The notes: generated by a model not told the origin, from the letters alone. 64,000 bases of DNA from Corynebacterium uberis (GCF_020616335.1 NZ_CP085051.1:434001-498000), one strand, 5' to 3'; positions 53,390 through 63,026 are shown, counted from the first letter of the stretch. Program-made: numbers and translations.

Positions 53390-54807
53390 AGCCCGCGGCG
53401 GCGAATCCCCAGCCCCGAGATCGCGGCGAACCACACGAGTGCGGCGATGAGTCCCCAGCGGGTGTCGTCGGCAAGCACAAGGACCACCACCATCGTGGCA
53501 AAGAAAACCAGCACCCCCACCGCGGAGGCGCGCCCGCCGGGAACCGGAAACACGGAGGCCTCATGGGCCTGCGGCTGGCGGCGCCGGAACACCAGGTAAG
53601 AAAACGTCACCGCGCCCCACACCCCCATAAACAGCGTCGCAGACATGGAGGTGACCATGGTAAACGCCTCCAACACCCCGTCGCCGGTAGCCATGAGCAC
53701 GATCGCGGCCAACAGGAAAATGCACGACAACGTCAGCGCATTGCGCGGCACATGCCGGGGAGACAGCCGCGCAAAAATCCGCGGCGCATCGCCGGACTGG
53801 GCCAACCCATAGACCATCCGGGACGTGGAATAAATCCCGGAATTGGCCGAGGACGCCGCAGACGTGATGACCACCAAATTAACGATCGTCGCCGCCGCCG
53901 GCACCCCAGTCAGCGCGAACATCGTGACAAACGGCGAATTCTGCGGCACGATCTCATCCCACGGCGTGACCATCATGATCACCGTCAGCGACCCGATATA
54001 AAACAACACCACCCGGATGGGAATGGAATTAATGGCCTTGGGCAGGGCCGTCGCCGGATCCCGCGTCTCCGCCACCGCCGTGCCCACCAACTCAATGCCC
54101 ACAAACGCAAACAAAGCGATCTGGAAGCCGGTGATAAACCCACCCAGCCCATTAGGGAAGATGCCCCCGTGCGCCCACAAGTTACTCACCGCCGCCTGTG
54201 ACCCCGCGGCGTTGACATGGTGGAGACAAATAAGCACCACACCAAGGACAATGAGCGCCACGATGGCCACCACCTTAATCATGGCGAACCAAAACTCCGT
54301 CTCCCCAAAAGCCTTCACCGTCAGCGCATTGAGGAAAAACAGCAGCGCGATCGTGCCCAGAATAGGAATCCACGCCGGCAGGTCGGGCCACCAAAAACGG
54401 AAATACCCGCAGATAGCAATCAGATCCGCCACACCAGTGACGATCCAGCACAGCCAGTACGTCCAGCTGATAGCAAAGCCGGCCCAGGGGCCCATGTAGG
54501 TCTCCGCGATATCAGAAAAGGACCGGAAGCTCGGGTTGGCCAGCAAAATCTCGCCCATGCAGCGCATGAACAAAAACAGGGCGAAACCGATGATCGCGTA
54601 AACCAGCAGAATCGACGGGCCCGCCAGGGAGATCGTCTTGCCAGAGCCCATGAACAAACCGGTGCCAATGGCCCCGCCGATGGCGATGAGCTGAATGTGG
54701 CGATTATCCAGGTTGCGTTTGAGGTCACGGTCCTCAGGCGCTTGTGCGGGCGGGGCGCTGGCGTGTGCTGCGCGCTGGTGTGGCGAGCGCGGCGCGGGGG
54801 TGGTCAT
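53380..54807 (-). CDS. APC-family amino-acid permease (CycA/AnsP-like)
   Basis: This 475-residue permease has about twelve helices. The APC signature follows a charged N-terminus (RDLKRNLDNRHIQLIAIGGAIGTGLFMGSGK), and FVGIELVGTAVAETRDPATALPKAINSIP is typical of the D-serine/D-alanine/glycine and aromatic/asparagine permease group. CycA-like specificity is the best guess, unproven. It ends in a bidirectional terminator. Its upstream region (54808 onwards) faces a structured repeat region and groES. Confidence 0.82.
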   Translation of the reverse strand: MTTPAPRSPHQRAAHASAPPAQAPEDRDLKRNLDNRHIQLIAIGGAIGTGLFMGSGKTISLAGPSILLVYAIIGFALFLFMRCMGEILLANPSFRSFSDIAETYMGPWAGFAISWTYWLCWIVTGVADLIAICGYFRFWWPDLPAWIPILGTIALLFFLNALTVKAFGETEFWFAMIKVVAIVALIVLGVVLICLHHVNAAGSQAAVSNLWAHGGIFPNGLGGFITGFQIALFAFVGIELVGTAVAETRDPATALPKAINSIPIRVVLFYIGSLTVIMMVTPWDEIVPQNSPFVTMFALTGVPAAATIVNLVVITSAASSANSGIYSTSRMVYGLAQSGDAPRIFARLSPRHVPRNALTLSCIFLLAAIVLMATGDGVLEAFTMVTSMSATLFMGVWGAVTFSYLVFRRRQPQAHEASVFPVPGGRASAVGVLVFFATMVVVLVLADDTRWGLIAALVWFAAISGLGIRRRGLTA

Positions 54808-54971
54808 GACGGGATCTCCAGTCCGAGTGATATCTGTCGCTCAATTGGCGTAAGCGACACTGTAGTACGTCTGCCTCATTCCGCGCGCGTTGTGGGCGGT
54901 GGTTGCTGGCGGGGGTTGGCTCTTCTGTGGTTCCTGCGTCTCGGGGCCCCTTGGGGGCCTGTGCCCCGGGG

Positions 54972-55089
54972 CCTCCTTGCACCGTGTGACTGGTGTGACT
55001 GGGTGAGTGCGTTTTCGGGGGTAAAAAGGGCGCGTTTCGGGGGTGTTTTGTGCACCGTGTTAATCCCACCAGTCACACGGTGCAAGGAG
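54972..55089. repeat. 23-bp perfect inverted repeat with nested palindrome
   Basis: The arms at 54972-54994 (starts CTCCTTGCACCGTG) and 55067-55089 (ends CACGGTGCAAGGAG) are exact reverse complements over 23 bp with a 72-bp spacer. Inside, TGCACCGTGT (55051-55060) pairs perfectly with ACACGGTGCA (55075-55084), giving an alternative fold. GTGTGACTG is also tandemly repeated beside the left arm. No coding signal is present. See findings. Confidence 0.85.
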
Positions 55090-55206
55090 ACGGTACGAGG
55101 AGGGCGGTGTAGGGGGCTGCTGCAAGGGGGCGGCGCGAGGAGGGCGGTACGAGGAGGGCGGCGCAAGGGGACGGCGCAAGGGGACGGCGCAAGGGGGCAG
55201 CGCTAG
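55086..55206 (+). repeat. G-rich 13-14 bp tandem array upstream of groES
   Basis: About nine degenerate units of the type GGAGGGCGGTACGA / GGGGACGGCGCAA follow the right arm of the inverted repeat directly. Two units are identical. Units differ mainly by G-run length and two middle bases. Confidence 0.8.
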
Positions 55207-55321
55207 ACAGGCCCGCGCCCTGCGTGACCGCGGGAGGGGGAAGGCCTGCGGGGGCGGAGGACCGCAGGGTACGAGTCCTGCAGCAGGCGTGGGTCCCGGC
55301 GCTGTGCCGGACGGTTGAAGC

Positions 55322-55348
55322 CTGGCACTCACGAGGGTAGAGTGCCAG
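55322..55348 (+). promoter_or_regulatory. CIRCE operator (HrcA binding site)
   Basis: CTGGCACTC, 9 nt, GAGTGCCAG is a perfect 9-9-9 inverted repeat with the CIRCE core GCACTC/GAGTGC. It lies 108 bp before groES, so HrcA repression of groESL under non-stress conditions is expected. Confidence 0.92.
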
Positions 55349-55456
55349 TCAGGTTGTGCGACGCACAGTTGTTCACCCGCGACGACGGCTGTGGAAGCCA
55401 AAAGCAACCGGCTCAACATTCGCAGTATTCCAAGATCATTCAATGGAGGAATGACA

Positions 55457-55756
55457 GTGGCAAACGTCAACATCACCCCGCTCGAAGACCGGATCCTCGT
55501 CCAGATCAATGAGGCTGAGACCACCACCGCGTCTGGCCTGGTTATCCCGGACTCCGCGAAGGAGAAGCCGCAGGAGGCCACCGTTATCGCCGTGGGCGCC
55601 GGGCGCTTTGATGACAAGGGTGAGCGCATTCCGGTGGACGTCAAGGAGGGCGATACCGTGATCTTCTCCCGCTACGGCGGCACCGAGATCAAGTACCAGG
55701 GCGAGGACTACCTCATCCTGTCCGCTCGCGACGTGCTCGCCGTCGTCGCTAAGTAA
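55457..55756 (+). CDS. groES: Co-chaperonin GroES
   Basis: This 99-residue GroES caps GroEL. Sequence blocks are [26 protein letters not shown] (mobile loop) and [17 protein letters not shown] 55457 is preferred because GGAGG (55445-55449) is 7 nt upstream and the product then has family length; an in-frame ATG two codons earlier lies too close to the RBS. It is controlled by the CIRCE element at 55322. Confidence 0.96.
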   Translation: MANVNITPLEDRILVQINEAETTTASGLVIPDSAKEKPQEATVIAVGAGRFDDKGERIPVDVKEGDTVIFSRYGGTEIKYQGEDYLILSARDVLAVVAK

Positions 55757-55770
55757 TTAAGGGGGAATGA

Positions 55771-57393
<1,623 letters not shown>

Positions 57394-57406
57394 GCTCGCT
57401 GCTTTC

Positions 57407-57450
57407 CCGCACCCCCAGCACGCCCCGGCCTGCTGGGGGTGCGGTCTTTT
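57407..57450 (+). terminator. Terminator after groEL
   Basis: CCGCACCCCCAGCA pairs perfectly with TGCTGGGGGTGCGG (57407-57420 with 57431-57444), followed by TCTTTT. Confidence 0.9.
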
Positions 57451-57511
57451 CGGCGGGCCGCGGACTGTCCTACCGAACAATGGTCTAGTGGCGTGGTGGC
57501 GGCGGCGTCGT

Positions 57512-57517
57512 TAATGT
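57512..57517 (+). promoter_or_regulatory. -10 box of a probable leaderless promoter
   Basis: TAATGT ends 7 nt before the ATG at 57525; there is no RBS. Confidence 0.55.
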
Positions 57518-57524
57518 AGTGGAC

Positions 57525-58208
57525 ATGGCTACCACTCGCAGAGACTTTCTCAAGGCCGCGATGATCGCCGGGGGCGCAGTCGCCGCCGGCCCGATGTTCG
57601 CCGGTGCCACGGCTGGCGCCAGCACAACCGGAACCATCGTGCTGACCGGATACAGCCCGTTCGGGGGCCGCAGCATCAACACCGCCTGGGACGTCGCCCA
57701 GGCCGCGGGGCGCCTTCTCGACGCCGATTCCGGCCTCAACGTAGTGGTCACGCAGCTTCCCACCGACTGGACCCGCTACCGCCAGCAACTGCTCGACCTG
57801 GTGTCCCAGCACCACCCGGACCTGCTGCTCGGGCTGGGCGAGCGCGGGGGACTCATGCCCGCACCCGCGATGGAGCTGCACGCCTACAACCAGGGAAAGG
57901 GCGTAGACGCGCACGGCAACAACGGCCCCGGCGAGCTGGTCCCCGGCGGGCCCGCGGAGATCGTCGCCCCGGAGGCAAACCGCCAGGCCTACAAGGCCGC
58001 CCGGGCGGAAGGCCACAAGATCAACCCCAGCTATGACGCCGGGCGCTACCTGTGCAACGCGGAGCTCTACACCAACCTGTCGCTCCAGCAGCAGGGCGCC
58101 GTGGCCGCGGCCGGTTTCATCCACGTTCCGGCGCTGCGCACCTCCCAGGACAAGAAGATCGATATCTTCGCCCAGGCCGTCGCCGCCACGGCGCGCAATT
58201 TGGTCTAA
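57525..58208 (+). CDS. Tat-exported pyroglutamyl-peptidase-like protein, copy 1
   Basis: This 227-residue protein has a twin-arginine signal (TTRRDFLKAAMIAGGAVAAG) followed by a C15 pyrrolidone-carboxylate-peptidase fold. The Cys protease triad is in place: E117 (PAMELHAYN), C177 (DAGRYLCN) and H200 (FIHVP), with the spacing (60 and 23) of cytosolic Pcp enzymes. GYSPFGGR replaces the usual G[FY]xPFGG. Export of a Pcp is unusual; it could trim N-terminal pyroglutamate from external peptides. A GTG two codons upstream is an alternative start. It is followed by a close paralog at 58267. Confidence 0.78.
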   Translation: MATTRRDFLKAAMIAGGAVAAGPMFAGATAGASTTGTIVLTGYSPFGGRSINTAWDVAQAAGRLLDADSGLNVVVTQLPTDWTRYRQQLLDLVSQHHPDLLLGLGERGGLMPAPAMELHAYNQGKGVDAHGNNGPGELVPGGPAEIVAPEANRQAYKAARAEGHKINPSYDAGRYLCNAELYTNLSLQQQGAVAAAGFIHVPALRTSQDKKIDIFAQAVAATARNLV

Positions 58209-58254
58209 TACTGCGGCGCGCGGGGCCAGAAGCCCTTTATGACCAGCTCCGGCC

Positions 58255-58260
58255 TATACT
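58255..58260 (+). promoter_or_regulatory. -10 box of a probable leaderless promoter
   Basis: TATACT ends 6 nt before the ATG at 58267, with no RBS between. Confidence 0.6.
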
Positions 58261-58266
58261 GTTGCC

Positions 58267-58977
58267 ATGACGACGCGGAGGAGCTTTCTCAAAGGTGCAG
58301 CAGTACTAGGCGGCGCGCTGGTAACCGGGGTGGGGCTGGGCCCTGGCATTGCACAGGCGTGCTGCGCCCCAACGATCCTGATCACCGGGTATAGCCCCTT
58401 CGGCGGGCGCAAGATCAACACCTCCTGGGATGTGGCCCAGCAGGTGGGCGCCATCCTGCGCGCCGATGATTACTACGTTGACGTGGAGCTGGTGCCCACC
58501 GATTGGACCAACTACCGCCCGCGCATCCTGTCCCTGGTAGAAGAGCGCACCCCCATCGTCGTCCTTGGCATCGGCGAGCGCGGCGGCTACTTCTACGCCC
58601 CGGCGATGGAATTGCGCGCCTTTAATAAAGCCCAGGGCACCGATGCTTTTGGCAACTCCGCTCCCGCCGAATTGGTGCCCGGTGGGCCCGGCGAGATTGC
58701 AGCGCCGGAGGCAAACAAGCTGGCCTATCAGGCCGCCCGCGCCGCGGGCTACAAGATCAACCCCAGCTATGACGCGGGACGCTTCTTGTGCAACGCGGAG
58801 CTTTACACCAACCTGTCTTTGGTTAATGACAAAAAGATTGCCGCCGGGGGTTTTGTCCACGTGCCGGCGTTGAAGACCTCGGAAGATAAGAAGGTCGGCG
58901 AGTTTGCGCAGGCCATCGCGGAGACGGTGCGGCACCTGGCGGCCAGCACCGGCTGGTGGGACGCCCCACGCCGCTAA
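58267..58977 (+). CDS. Tat-exported pyroglutamyl-peptidase-like protein, copy 2
   Basis: This 236-residue paralog of the preceding gene has the Tat signal TTRRSFLKGAAVLGGAL and the same triad: E115, C175 and H198. Blocks such as LITGYSPFGGRKINTSWDVAQ, ELVPGGP and INPSYDAGRFLCNAELYTNLSL are nearly shared with copy 1, so this is a local duplication. An extra Cys pair (ACCAP) follows the signal and could be lipidated or redox-active; the spacing is not a clear lipobox. The C-terminus is extended by about 10 residues. It has its own leaderless-type promoter. Confidence 0.78.
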   Translation: MTTRRSFLKGAAVLGGALVTGVGLGPGIAQACCAPTILITGYSPFGGRKINTSWDVAQQVGAILRADDYYVDVELVPTDWTNYRPRILSLVEERTPIVVLGIGERGGYFYAPAMELRAFNKAQGTDAFGNSAPAELVPGGPGEIAAPEANKLAYQAARAAGYKINPSYDAGRFLCNAELYTNLSLVNDKKIAAGGFVHVPALKTSEDKKVGEFAQAIAETVRHLAASTGWWDAPRR

Positions 58978-58997
58978 ATAGGCGGACTCTAGTGGCG

Positions 58998-59459
58998 CTA
59001 GCCGGCCGCCGTGAGCAGCCGTACTTCTGCGGTGGCTACCAGGGCGAGGGCAAGGCCCAGGACGATCAGGGCTGCCGCTAAAACCGGCCCGGGCACCCGC
59101 GGTTGAGCGCGTGTGGGGTTGCGCGTCGCCCCGACAATCAGCGCTCCGGCAAGGATCGCGCCGGGCAGGTTGAAGGCCAGCACTTGTTGGACGGCCGCGC
59201 AGCAGGCGATGATGCGCAGCCACCCGGTGGAGCGTCCGGCGGCGACGAGCAGCCCGGCGAAAAGGGCTGTCAGGGCGGCGTGTGCCGCGCCGAGGGCGGC
59301 GCTGGGGCTTGCCGTGGCGTACTCGGAAAGGCTCACCGCGGCGCCGCTGAGGGTCAGGCCTACGAAGGCGGCGTAGGCAACCGCGCTCAACAGCCAGTAC
59401 CAGCAGGCCAGGCGGGCGGTGCGGTGGGGGTCAGTCAGCCAAATGCGCAGGGTGCTCAT
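58998..59459 (-). CDS. Small four-helix membrane protein
   Basis: A 153-residue product with four hydrophobic segments (from about residues 18, 57, 85 and 125). It starts with ATG overlapping the RpiR-family regulator stop by 4 nt, so it is translated from the same mRNA. No recognised family; its link with the sugar locus is only positional. Confidence 0.6.
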   Translation of the reverse strand: MSTLRIWLTDPHRTARLACWYWLLSAVAYAAFVGLTLSGAAVSLSEYATASPSAALGAAHAALTALFAGLLVAAGRSTGWLRIIACCAAVQQVLAFNLPGAILAGALIVGATRNPTRAQPRVPGPVLAAALIVLGLALALVATAEVRLLTAAG

Positions 59460-60226
59460 GGGAGTAGGTGGTGGCTTTCGCGGTAGTTCATGTACTGGCG
59501 GATGAGGTAGTCCAGGGCGATGCTCAGCCCGATGCTGGAGTAGTAGTCCCCCTGATGCCCCTCCGGGGTAATGCGGCTGGCCACGTAGTGGAGGTTCCAG
59601 GTGGCCAAGCCGGCCAGGGGGTTGTGGCTGAGCCGGGTGACGGCGAGCACCGGGATGTCTCGCAGTCGGGCGGCCTGGGCCGTGGCGGCGGCGTCCTCAC
59701 GAGTGCCGCTCAGGGAGACGATGACCAGCAGGTCCGTGGGCTTAATCAGCGGCAGCGCGGCGGTGATCTCCGTGGCCGTGGAGATGGTGGTCGATGCGGT
59801 GCGGTTGGCCACGAGGGACTTGGAAAACTCGTTGGCCGCCATGCGTTGGGAGTATCCGGTGGCGTAGCAGTAGACCGTACCGGCGTTGGCAATGGCCTCC
59901 AGGATCGGGTCGAGCCGGGTGTTGTCTAGCTGGTCAAGGGTCTGGGTGATGTCCTCGCGCAGGGCTGCGATGCGGTCGATTCCGGTAGCAGCATCGCGTT
60001 CGCGAAGGCTCGTGCGCAGGAAGTACTTCAACTCCGCGAACCCGCTAAATCCCAGCCTTTTGGCCAGCCGCAGCACCGACGAGGTGGAGGTGAAGGTTCG
60101 GTGGGCGACGTGCTGGACGGAGGCCTGTGCGGCCTCCTCCTGGTTGTCCAGGAGGTAGGTCAGGATCGTCTTTTCGGTGTCGTTCCATCCGCCGTGTGTG
60201 GCGGAGATGACGGCGTCCAGGTTCAC
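59456..60226 (-). CDS. MurR/RpiR-family transcriptional regulator
   Basis: This 256-residue regulator has an N-terminal RpiR-type HTH (about residues 1-75, SVQHVAHRTFTSTSSVLRLAKRLGFSGFAELKYFL) and a C-terminal SIS sugar-phosphate-binding domain (about 105-230, VIVSLSGTREDAAATAQAAR). It probably senses the phosphorylated alpha-glucoside made by the adjacent PTS and controls the divergent operons. It starts with GTG 60226. It is downstream of the PTS gene on the same strand, separated by a hairpin at 60245. Confidence 0.86.
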   Translation of the reverse strand: MNLDAVISATHGGWNDTEKTILTYLLDNQEEAAQASVQHVAHRTFTSTSSVLRLAKRLGFSGFAELKYFLRTSLRERDAATGIDRIAALREDITQTLDQLDNTRLDPILEAIANAGTVYCYATGYSQRMAANEFSKSLVANRTASTTISTATEITAALPLIKPTDLLVIVSLSGTREDAAATAQAARLRDIPVLAVTRLSHNPLAGLATWNLHYVASRITPEGHQGDYYSSIGLSIALDYLIRQYMNYRESHHLLP

Positions 60227-60244
60227 GCTGCCGGTGGTCCTTCC

Positions 60245-60272
60245 GGGGACGAGGGGTTGGGGTCTCGTCCCC
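60245..60272. repeat. Perfect hairpin between PTS and RpiR genes
   Basis: GGGGACGAG pairs with CTCGTCCCC (9 bp) around a 10-nt loop. It has no T-run on the minus-strand transcript, so it may be an attenuator, an RNA-stability element or a processing site rather than a full terminator. Confidence 0.5.
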
Positions 60273-60291
60273 CGACTGTAGCCGGTGGCTC

Positions 60292-61935
60292 TTAGGCGTC
60301 CTGATTGACCATCGCTTCGAACTTATCGCGCACCTGCGGCACGTCCATGCCCACGATGACCTGAAGGGCCTTGCCCTTGTTCACCAGCCCGAGGGCGCCG
60401 GCTGATTTGAAATCTTCCGCCGCGGCAACCAGCTCCGGGTCTGCCACGGAGACGCGCAGTCGGGTGGCGCAGTTGTTCATGCTGGTGATGTTGTCCGGAC
60501 CGCCGAGCAGTGCCAGGAAGGCGGTGGCGCGGGGGCTGAAGGGATCGGAGGTGGTGGCGTCGGTGCTTTCGGTGCCTTTGGTGTTGGCGGGGGCGTCGAT
60601 AAGCGATTCGGTGTCATCGCTGTTCTTCTTGTTCTTCTTGGCCTCCCGGTACTCCGCTTTGGAGTAGAGCTTCACATCTGCATTGTCTTCACGCCCGGGG
60701 GTCTTGAAGTTGAATGTGAGGATGAGGAAGCGGAAGACCACAAAGTACAGGGCAGTAAAGGTCAGCCCAATGCCGATCTGCATGAGGTAGATGCTGTGGT
60801 GGTTGGACCACATGGGGATCCAGTTTTGGGCGAAGAAGTCGATGAGCCCGCCGCCCATATTTCCTACCAGCCCAAAGTGGTACATCAGCCCGGACATCAA
60901 TCCGGCGAACACGGCGTGCAGGGCAAAGAGCGGGGGTGCCACGAACAGGAAGGTAAATTCCAGCGGCTCGGTGATGCCGGTGATGACGGCGGTGAGTACC
61001 ACGGGGATGAGCAGCGCGAGGGTTTCCTTGCGCTTTTCGGCCTTGGCAGTGGTGTAGAACGCGGCGGCGATGCCGAGCGGTGCGAAGACTTTGGAGTTGC
61101 CGTGGAGGGCGAATCCGCCGCCGGGGAAGAGCTCCTTGAGGGGGCTGGTGGAGGCGGAGAAGGTCTCGATGTGCTGGATCCAGTAGGCCTGGATGCCCTC
61201 GGGCACGACGGCGGGACCGAAGATGAACGGGGAGTAGACAAAGTGGTGGAGGCCGGTGGGGATGAGGATGCGTTCAAGGAACGTGTACAGGCCTACGCCG
61301 ATCGCCCCGGAGGAGACCAAGAATCCTTGCAGTGAGGCGATGCCCAGTTGCACCTGCGGCCAGACCAGGCACACGAGCAGGGCCAGCGGGATCATCAGCA
61401 GCATGCCCACGGCGTAGACGTATTGGCTGCCCTGGAAGATGCCCAGAAACTCGGGCAGCTTCTTTTCAAAGTAGCGGTTGTGAATCCACACGGCGATGGC
61501 GGCGATGAAAATGGCGCCCAGGATGCCGGTGTCGAGGGTCTTGATTCCGGCGATCATTTTCAGCCCGGATTCGCCGCCGGCTTCCGCGGAGTAGTCCACC
61601 CCAAAGGTGTCGCCGAATGCTTCGAGCATGGCGCCGACAAAGTAATTGAAGGTCAGATAGATCATCGCCGTTTCCAGCACGGCGCGCGCGTTGGCCATTT
61701 TTGCCAGGGCGATGGGCAGCCCGAGGACAAAGAGCAGTTCCATCTGGTTGAACACGGTCCACGACCCCGCCTCCCAGATGCCCCAGAAGGTGGACCACCA
61801 GGTTCCGTCGGCGGCCAGCGAGCCGAAAATCTGTTCATTTTGGGCGATGATGGCCAGTGCAACTGCTAGGCCTGCGACGGCGAACAGGAGCACGGGTGCC
61901 AGCATGGCGGAGCCGAAGCGTTGGACCTTTTCCAT
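60292..61935 (-). CDS. PTS alpha-glucoside-type transporter EIICB
   Basis: This 547-residue sugar permease of the glucose/maltose PTS superfamily has an EIIC domain of about ten helices (residues 1-420), with GITEPLEFTFLFVAPPLFALHAV as its hallmark. A charged linker follows (about 428-475), then an EIIB domain with the phosphorylated Cys in NNCATRLRV. Within the family it resembles maltose/alpha-glucoside EIICB; this fits the GH13 glucosidase next door. No EIIA domain is fused, so a separate EIIA-Glc is needed. ATG 61935 is chosen for GAAAGGG upstream; an in-frame ATG 14 codons earlier may be leaderless. The linker carries an exact dispersed-repeat copy. Confidence 0.88.
   Translation of the reverse strand: MEKVQRFGSAMLAPVLLFAVAGLAVALAIIAQNEQIFGSLAADGTWWSTFWGIWEAGSWTVFNQMELLFVLGLPIALAKMANARAVLETAMIYLTFNYFVGAMLEAFGDTFGVDYSAEAGGESGLKMIAGIKTLDTGILGAIFIAAIAVWIHNRYFEKKLPEFLGIFQGSQYVYAVGMLLMIPLALLVCLVWPQVQLGIASLQGFLVSSGAIGVGLYTFLERILIPTGLHHFVYSPFIFGPAVVPEGIQAYWIQHIETFSASTSPLKELFPGGGFALHGNSKVFAPLGIAAAFYTTAKAEKRKETLALLIPVVLTAVITGITEPLEFTFLFVAPPLFALHAVFAGLMSGLMYHFGLVGNMGGGLIDFFAQNWIPMWSNHHSIYLMQIGIGLTFTALYFVVFRFLILTFNFKTPGREDNADVKLYSKAEYREAKKNKKNSDDTESLIDAPANTKGTESTDATTSDPFSPRATAFLALLGGPDNITSMNNCATRLRVSVADPELVAAAEDFKSAGALGLVNKGKALQVIVGMDVPQVRDKFEAMVNQDA
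60590..60604 (+). repeat. Dispersed repeat, exact copy, inside a protein linker
   Basis: GGGGCGTCGATAAGC lies in the coding strand complement of the PTS gene and translates as SLIDAPA in the IIC-IIB linker. It is the only exact copy inside a gene. Confidence 0.85.
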
Positions 61936-62033
61936 GGCCGGGTAACCCTTTCGCGTGGGGGTCAGTGGTTTTTGCATGCCCGAGCTTATTGTCGCGCGCT
62001 GGCAGATTCCGCCTGAATACGGGTTTTTGGAAT

Positions 62034-62055
62034 TTGTGCCGCCGGTGTGGCACAA
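62034..62055. promoter_or_regulatory. Putative operator between divergent sugar genes
   Basis: TTGTGCC, 8 nt, GGCACAA is a perfect 7-bp-arm inverted repeat. It lies in the 215-bp region between the PTS gene and the EEP/GH13 operon, well placed for the RpiR-family regulator. A TAGGGT at about 62107-62112 may be the -10 of the rightward operon. Confidence 0.55.
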
Positions 62056-62150
62056 GGTTCATGGGTGTGGCTCCCAGATTCGGTGTGCGCGGGGGAGGTG
62101 GGCCTTTAGGGTGGGCGGTACCCGGACCCGTGGAAAGGACAGATCCGTTC

Positions 62151-63026
62151 GTGAACATTCTCACCCTAAACGCACATAGTTGGTGCGAGCCGGATCAGCC
62201 GGCGAAAATCATGGAGGTTGCGCGGCTGTTGGTGCGGGAGCGTATCGACGTCGTGGCAATTCAGGAAGCCAATCAACTGCACGCGGGCATTCCCGGCGCT
62301 CATCCCGTGGTGCAGGTTCATGGGGATGTTGCTGCTGGCGCGGACAATTACGCGGATCTGTTGGCCCGGGCGTGCCGGCATCTTGGGGTGGATTATCAGG
62401 CCCACTGGGTGGAGGCCCACCTGGGTTTTGGGATCTATGACGAAGGCGTCGCCGTGCTCGTGCGTGCCCAGGGTCCGGAGGCGCCGCGGGTGCGGGATGT
62501 GGTTCCGGTGCTGGTGGGCGACTACCCGTTTGCGGACGTGCGCCGTCGGGTTGTGCTCGCCGTGCGCATTGAGGTCCAGGGGCAGTCCCTGTGGGTGGCG
62601 TCGGGGCATTTTTCCTGGTGGGAGATGGACGGGCAGCCCCAGTTCGCCCAGGAGTGGGAGGCGTTTTCCCGGTGGGCGCGCTCGTGCGGCCAGGAGCTGG
62701 TCATTCTGGCCGGCGATCTCAACGCCCCGGCGGACGCCTCGGGCCAGGGTGCGGATCTGTGGCGCTCCCACGGCTGGGTGGATACCCGCGATGCGTGTGC
62801 CCGCCCGGAGGGGTGCCAGACGATCGTCGGGGGGATTGCCGGGTGGGAGGATGCCCGTGAGGCAATGCGCATTGACTATGTGCTGAGTAATCGTCCGGTG
62901 GATGTGGACGCGCATCGGGTGGTCTTTGGGCATGATTCAGATACTCCCGTGGTGTCCGATCATGCCGGTGTATTAGTGGCTATGAACATGCAATCGTCAG
63001 GGAAGGAAACATTCGTCGATGAGTAA
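62151..63026 (+). CDS. Endonuclease/exonuclease/phosphatase (EEP) family hydrolase
   Basis: This 291-residue metal-dependent phosphodiesterase/phosphatase fold has an N-terminal Asn (LTLNAHSW), the metal Glu (VVAIQEANQ), HFSWW, AGDLNAPA and a C-terminal SDHAGV. It has no signal peptide. GTG 62151 follows AAAGGA. It overlaps the GH13 gene by 8 nt and faces the PTS gene divergently, so it belongs to the alpha-glucoside locus. It might dephosphorylate a sugar phosphate, but the fold alone does not fix the substrate. Confidence 0.85.
   Translation: MNILTLNAHSWCEPDQPAKIMEVARLLVRERIDVVAIQEANQLHAGIPGAHPVVQVHGDVAAGADNYADLLARACRHLGVDYQAHWVEAHLGFGIYDEGVAVLVRAQGPEAPRVRDVVPVLVGDYPFADVRRRVVLAVRIEVQGQSLWVASGHFSWWEMDGQPQFAQEWEAFSRWARSCGQELVILAGDLNAPADASGQGADLWRSHGWVDTRDACARPEGCQTIVGGIAGWEDAREAMRIDYVLSNRPVDVDAHRVVFGHDSDTPVVSDHAGVLVAMNMQSSGKETFVDE

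Noticed and set aside
54217..55206. Plus-strand frame through the permease antisense, inverted repeat and tandem repeats
   Set aside because: Composition shows antisense and repeat translation (Gly/Arg runs), with no start signal.
55086..55206. Tandem repeats considered as a CRISPR array
   Set aside because: Units are 13-14 bp and contiguous with no spacers; no cas genes are present.
55060..55644. Minus-strand frame covering the tandem repeats and the groES start region
   Set aside because: It is a translation of repeats and groES antisense; the CIRCE element and groES are on the plus strand.
62239..62253. GCGTATCGACGTCG in the EEP gene as another dispersed-repeat copy
   Set aside because: More than two mismatches and a coding block (ERIDVVAIQE) conserved in the protein family explain it.
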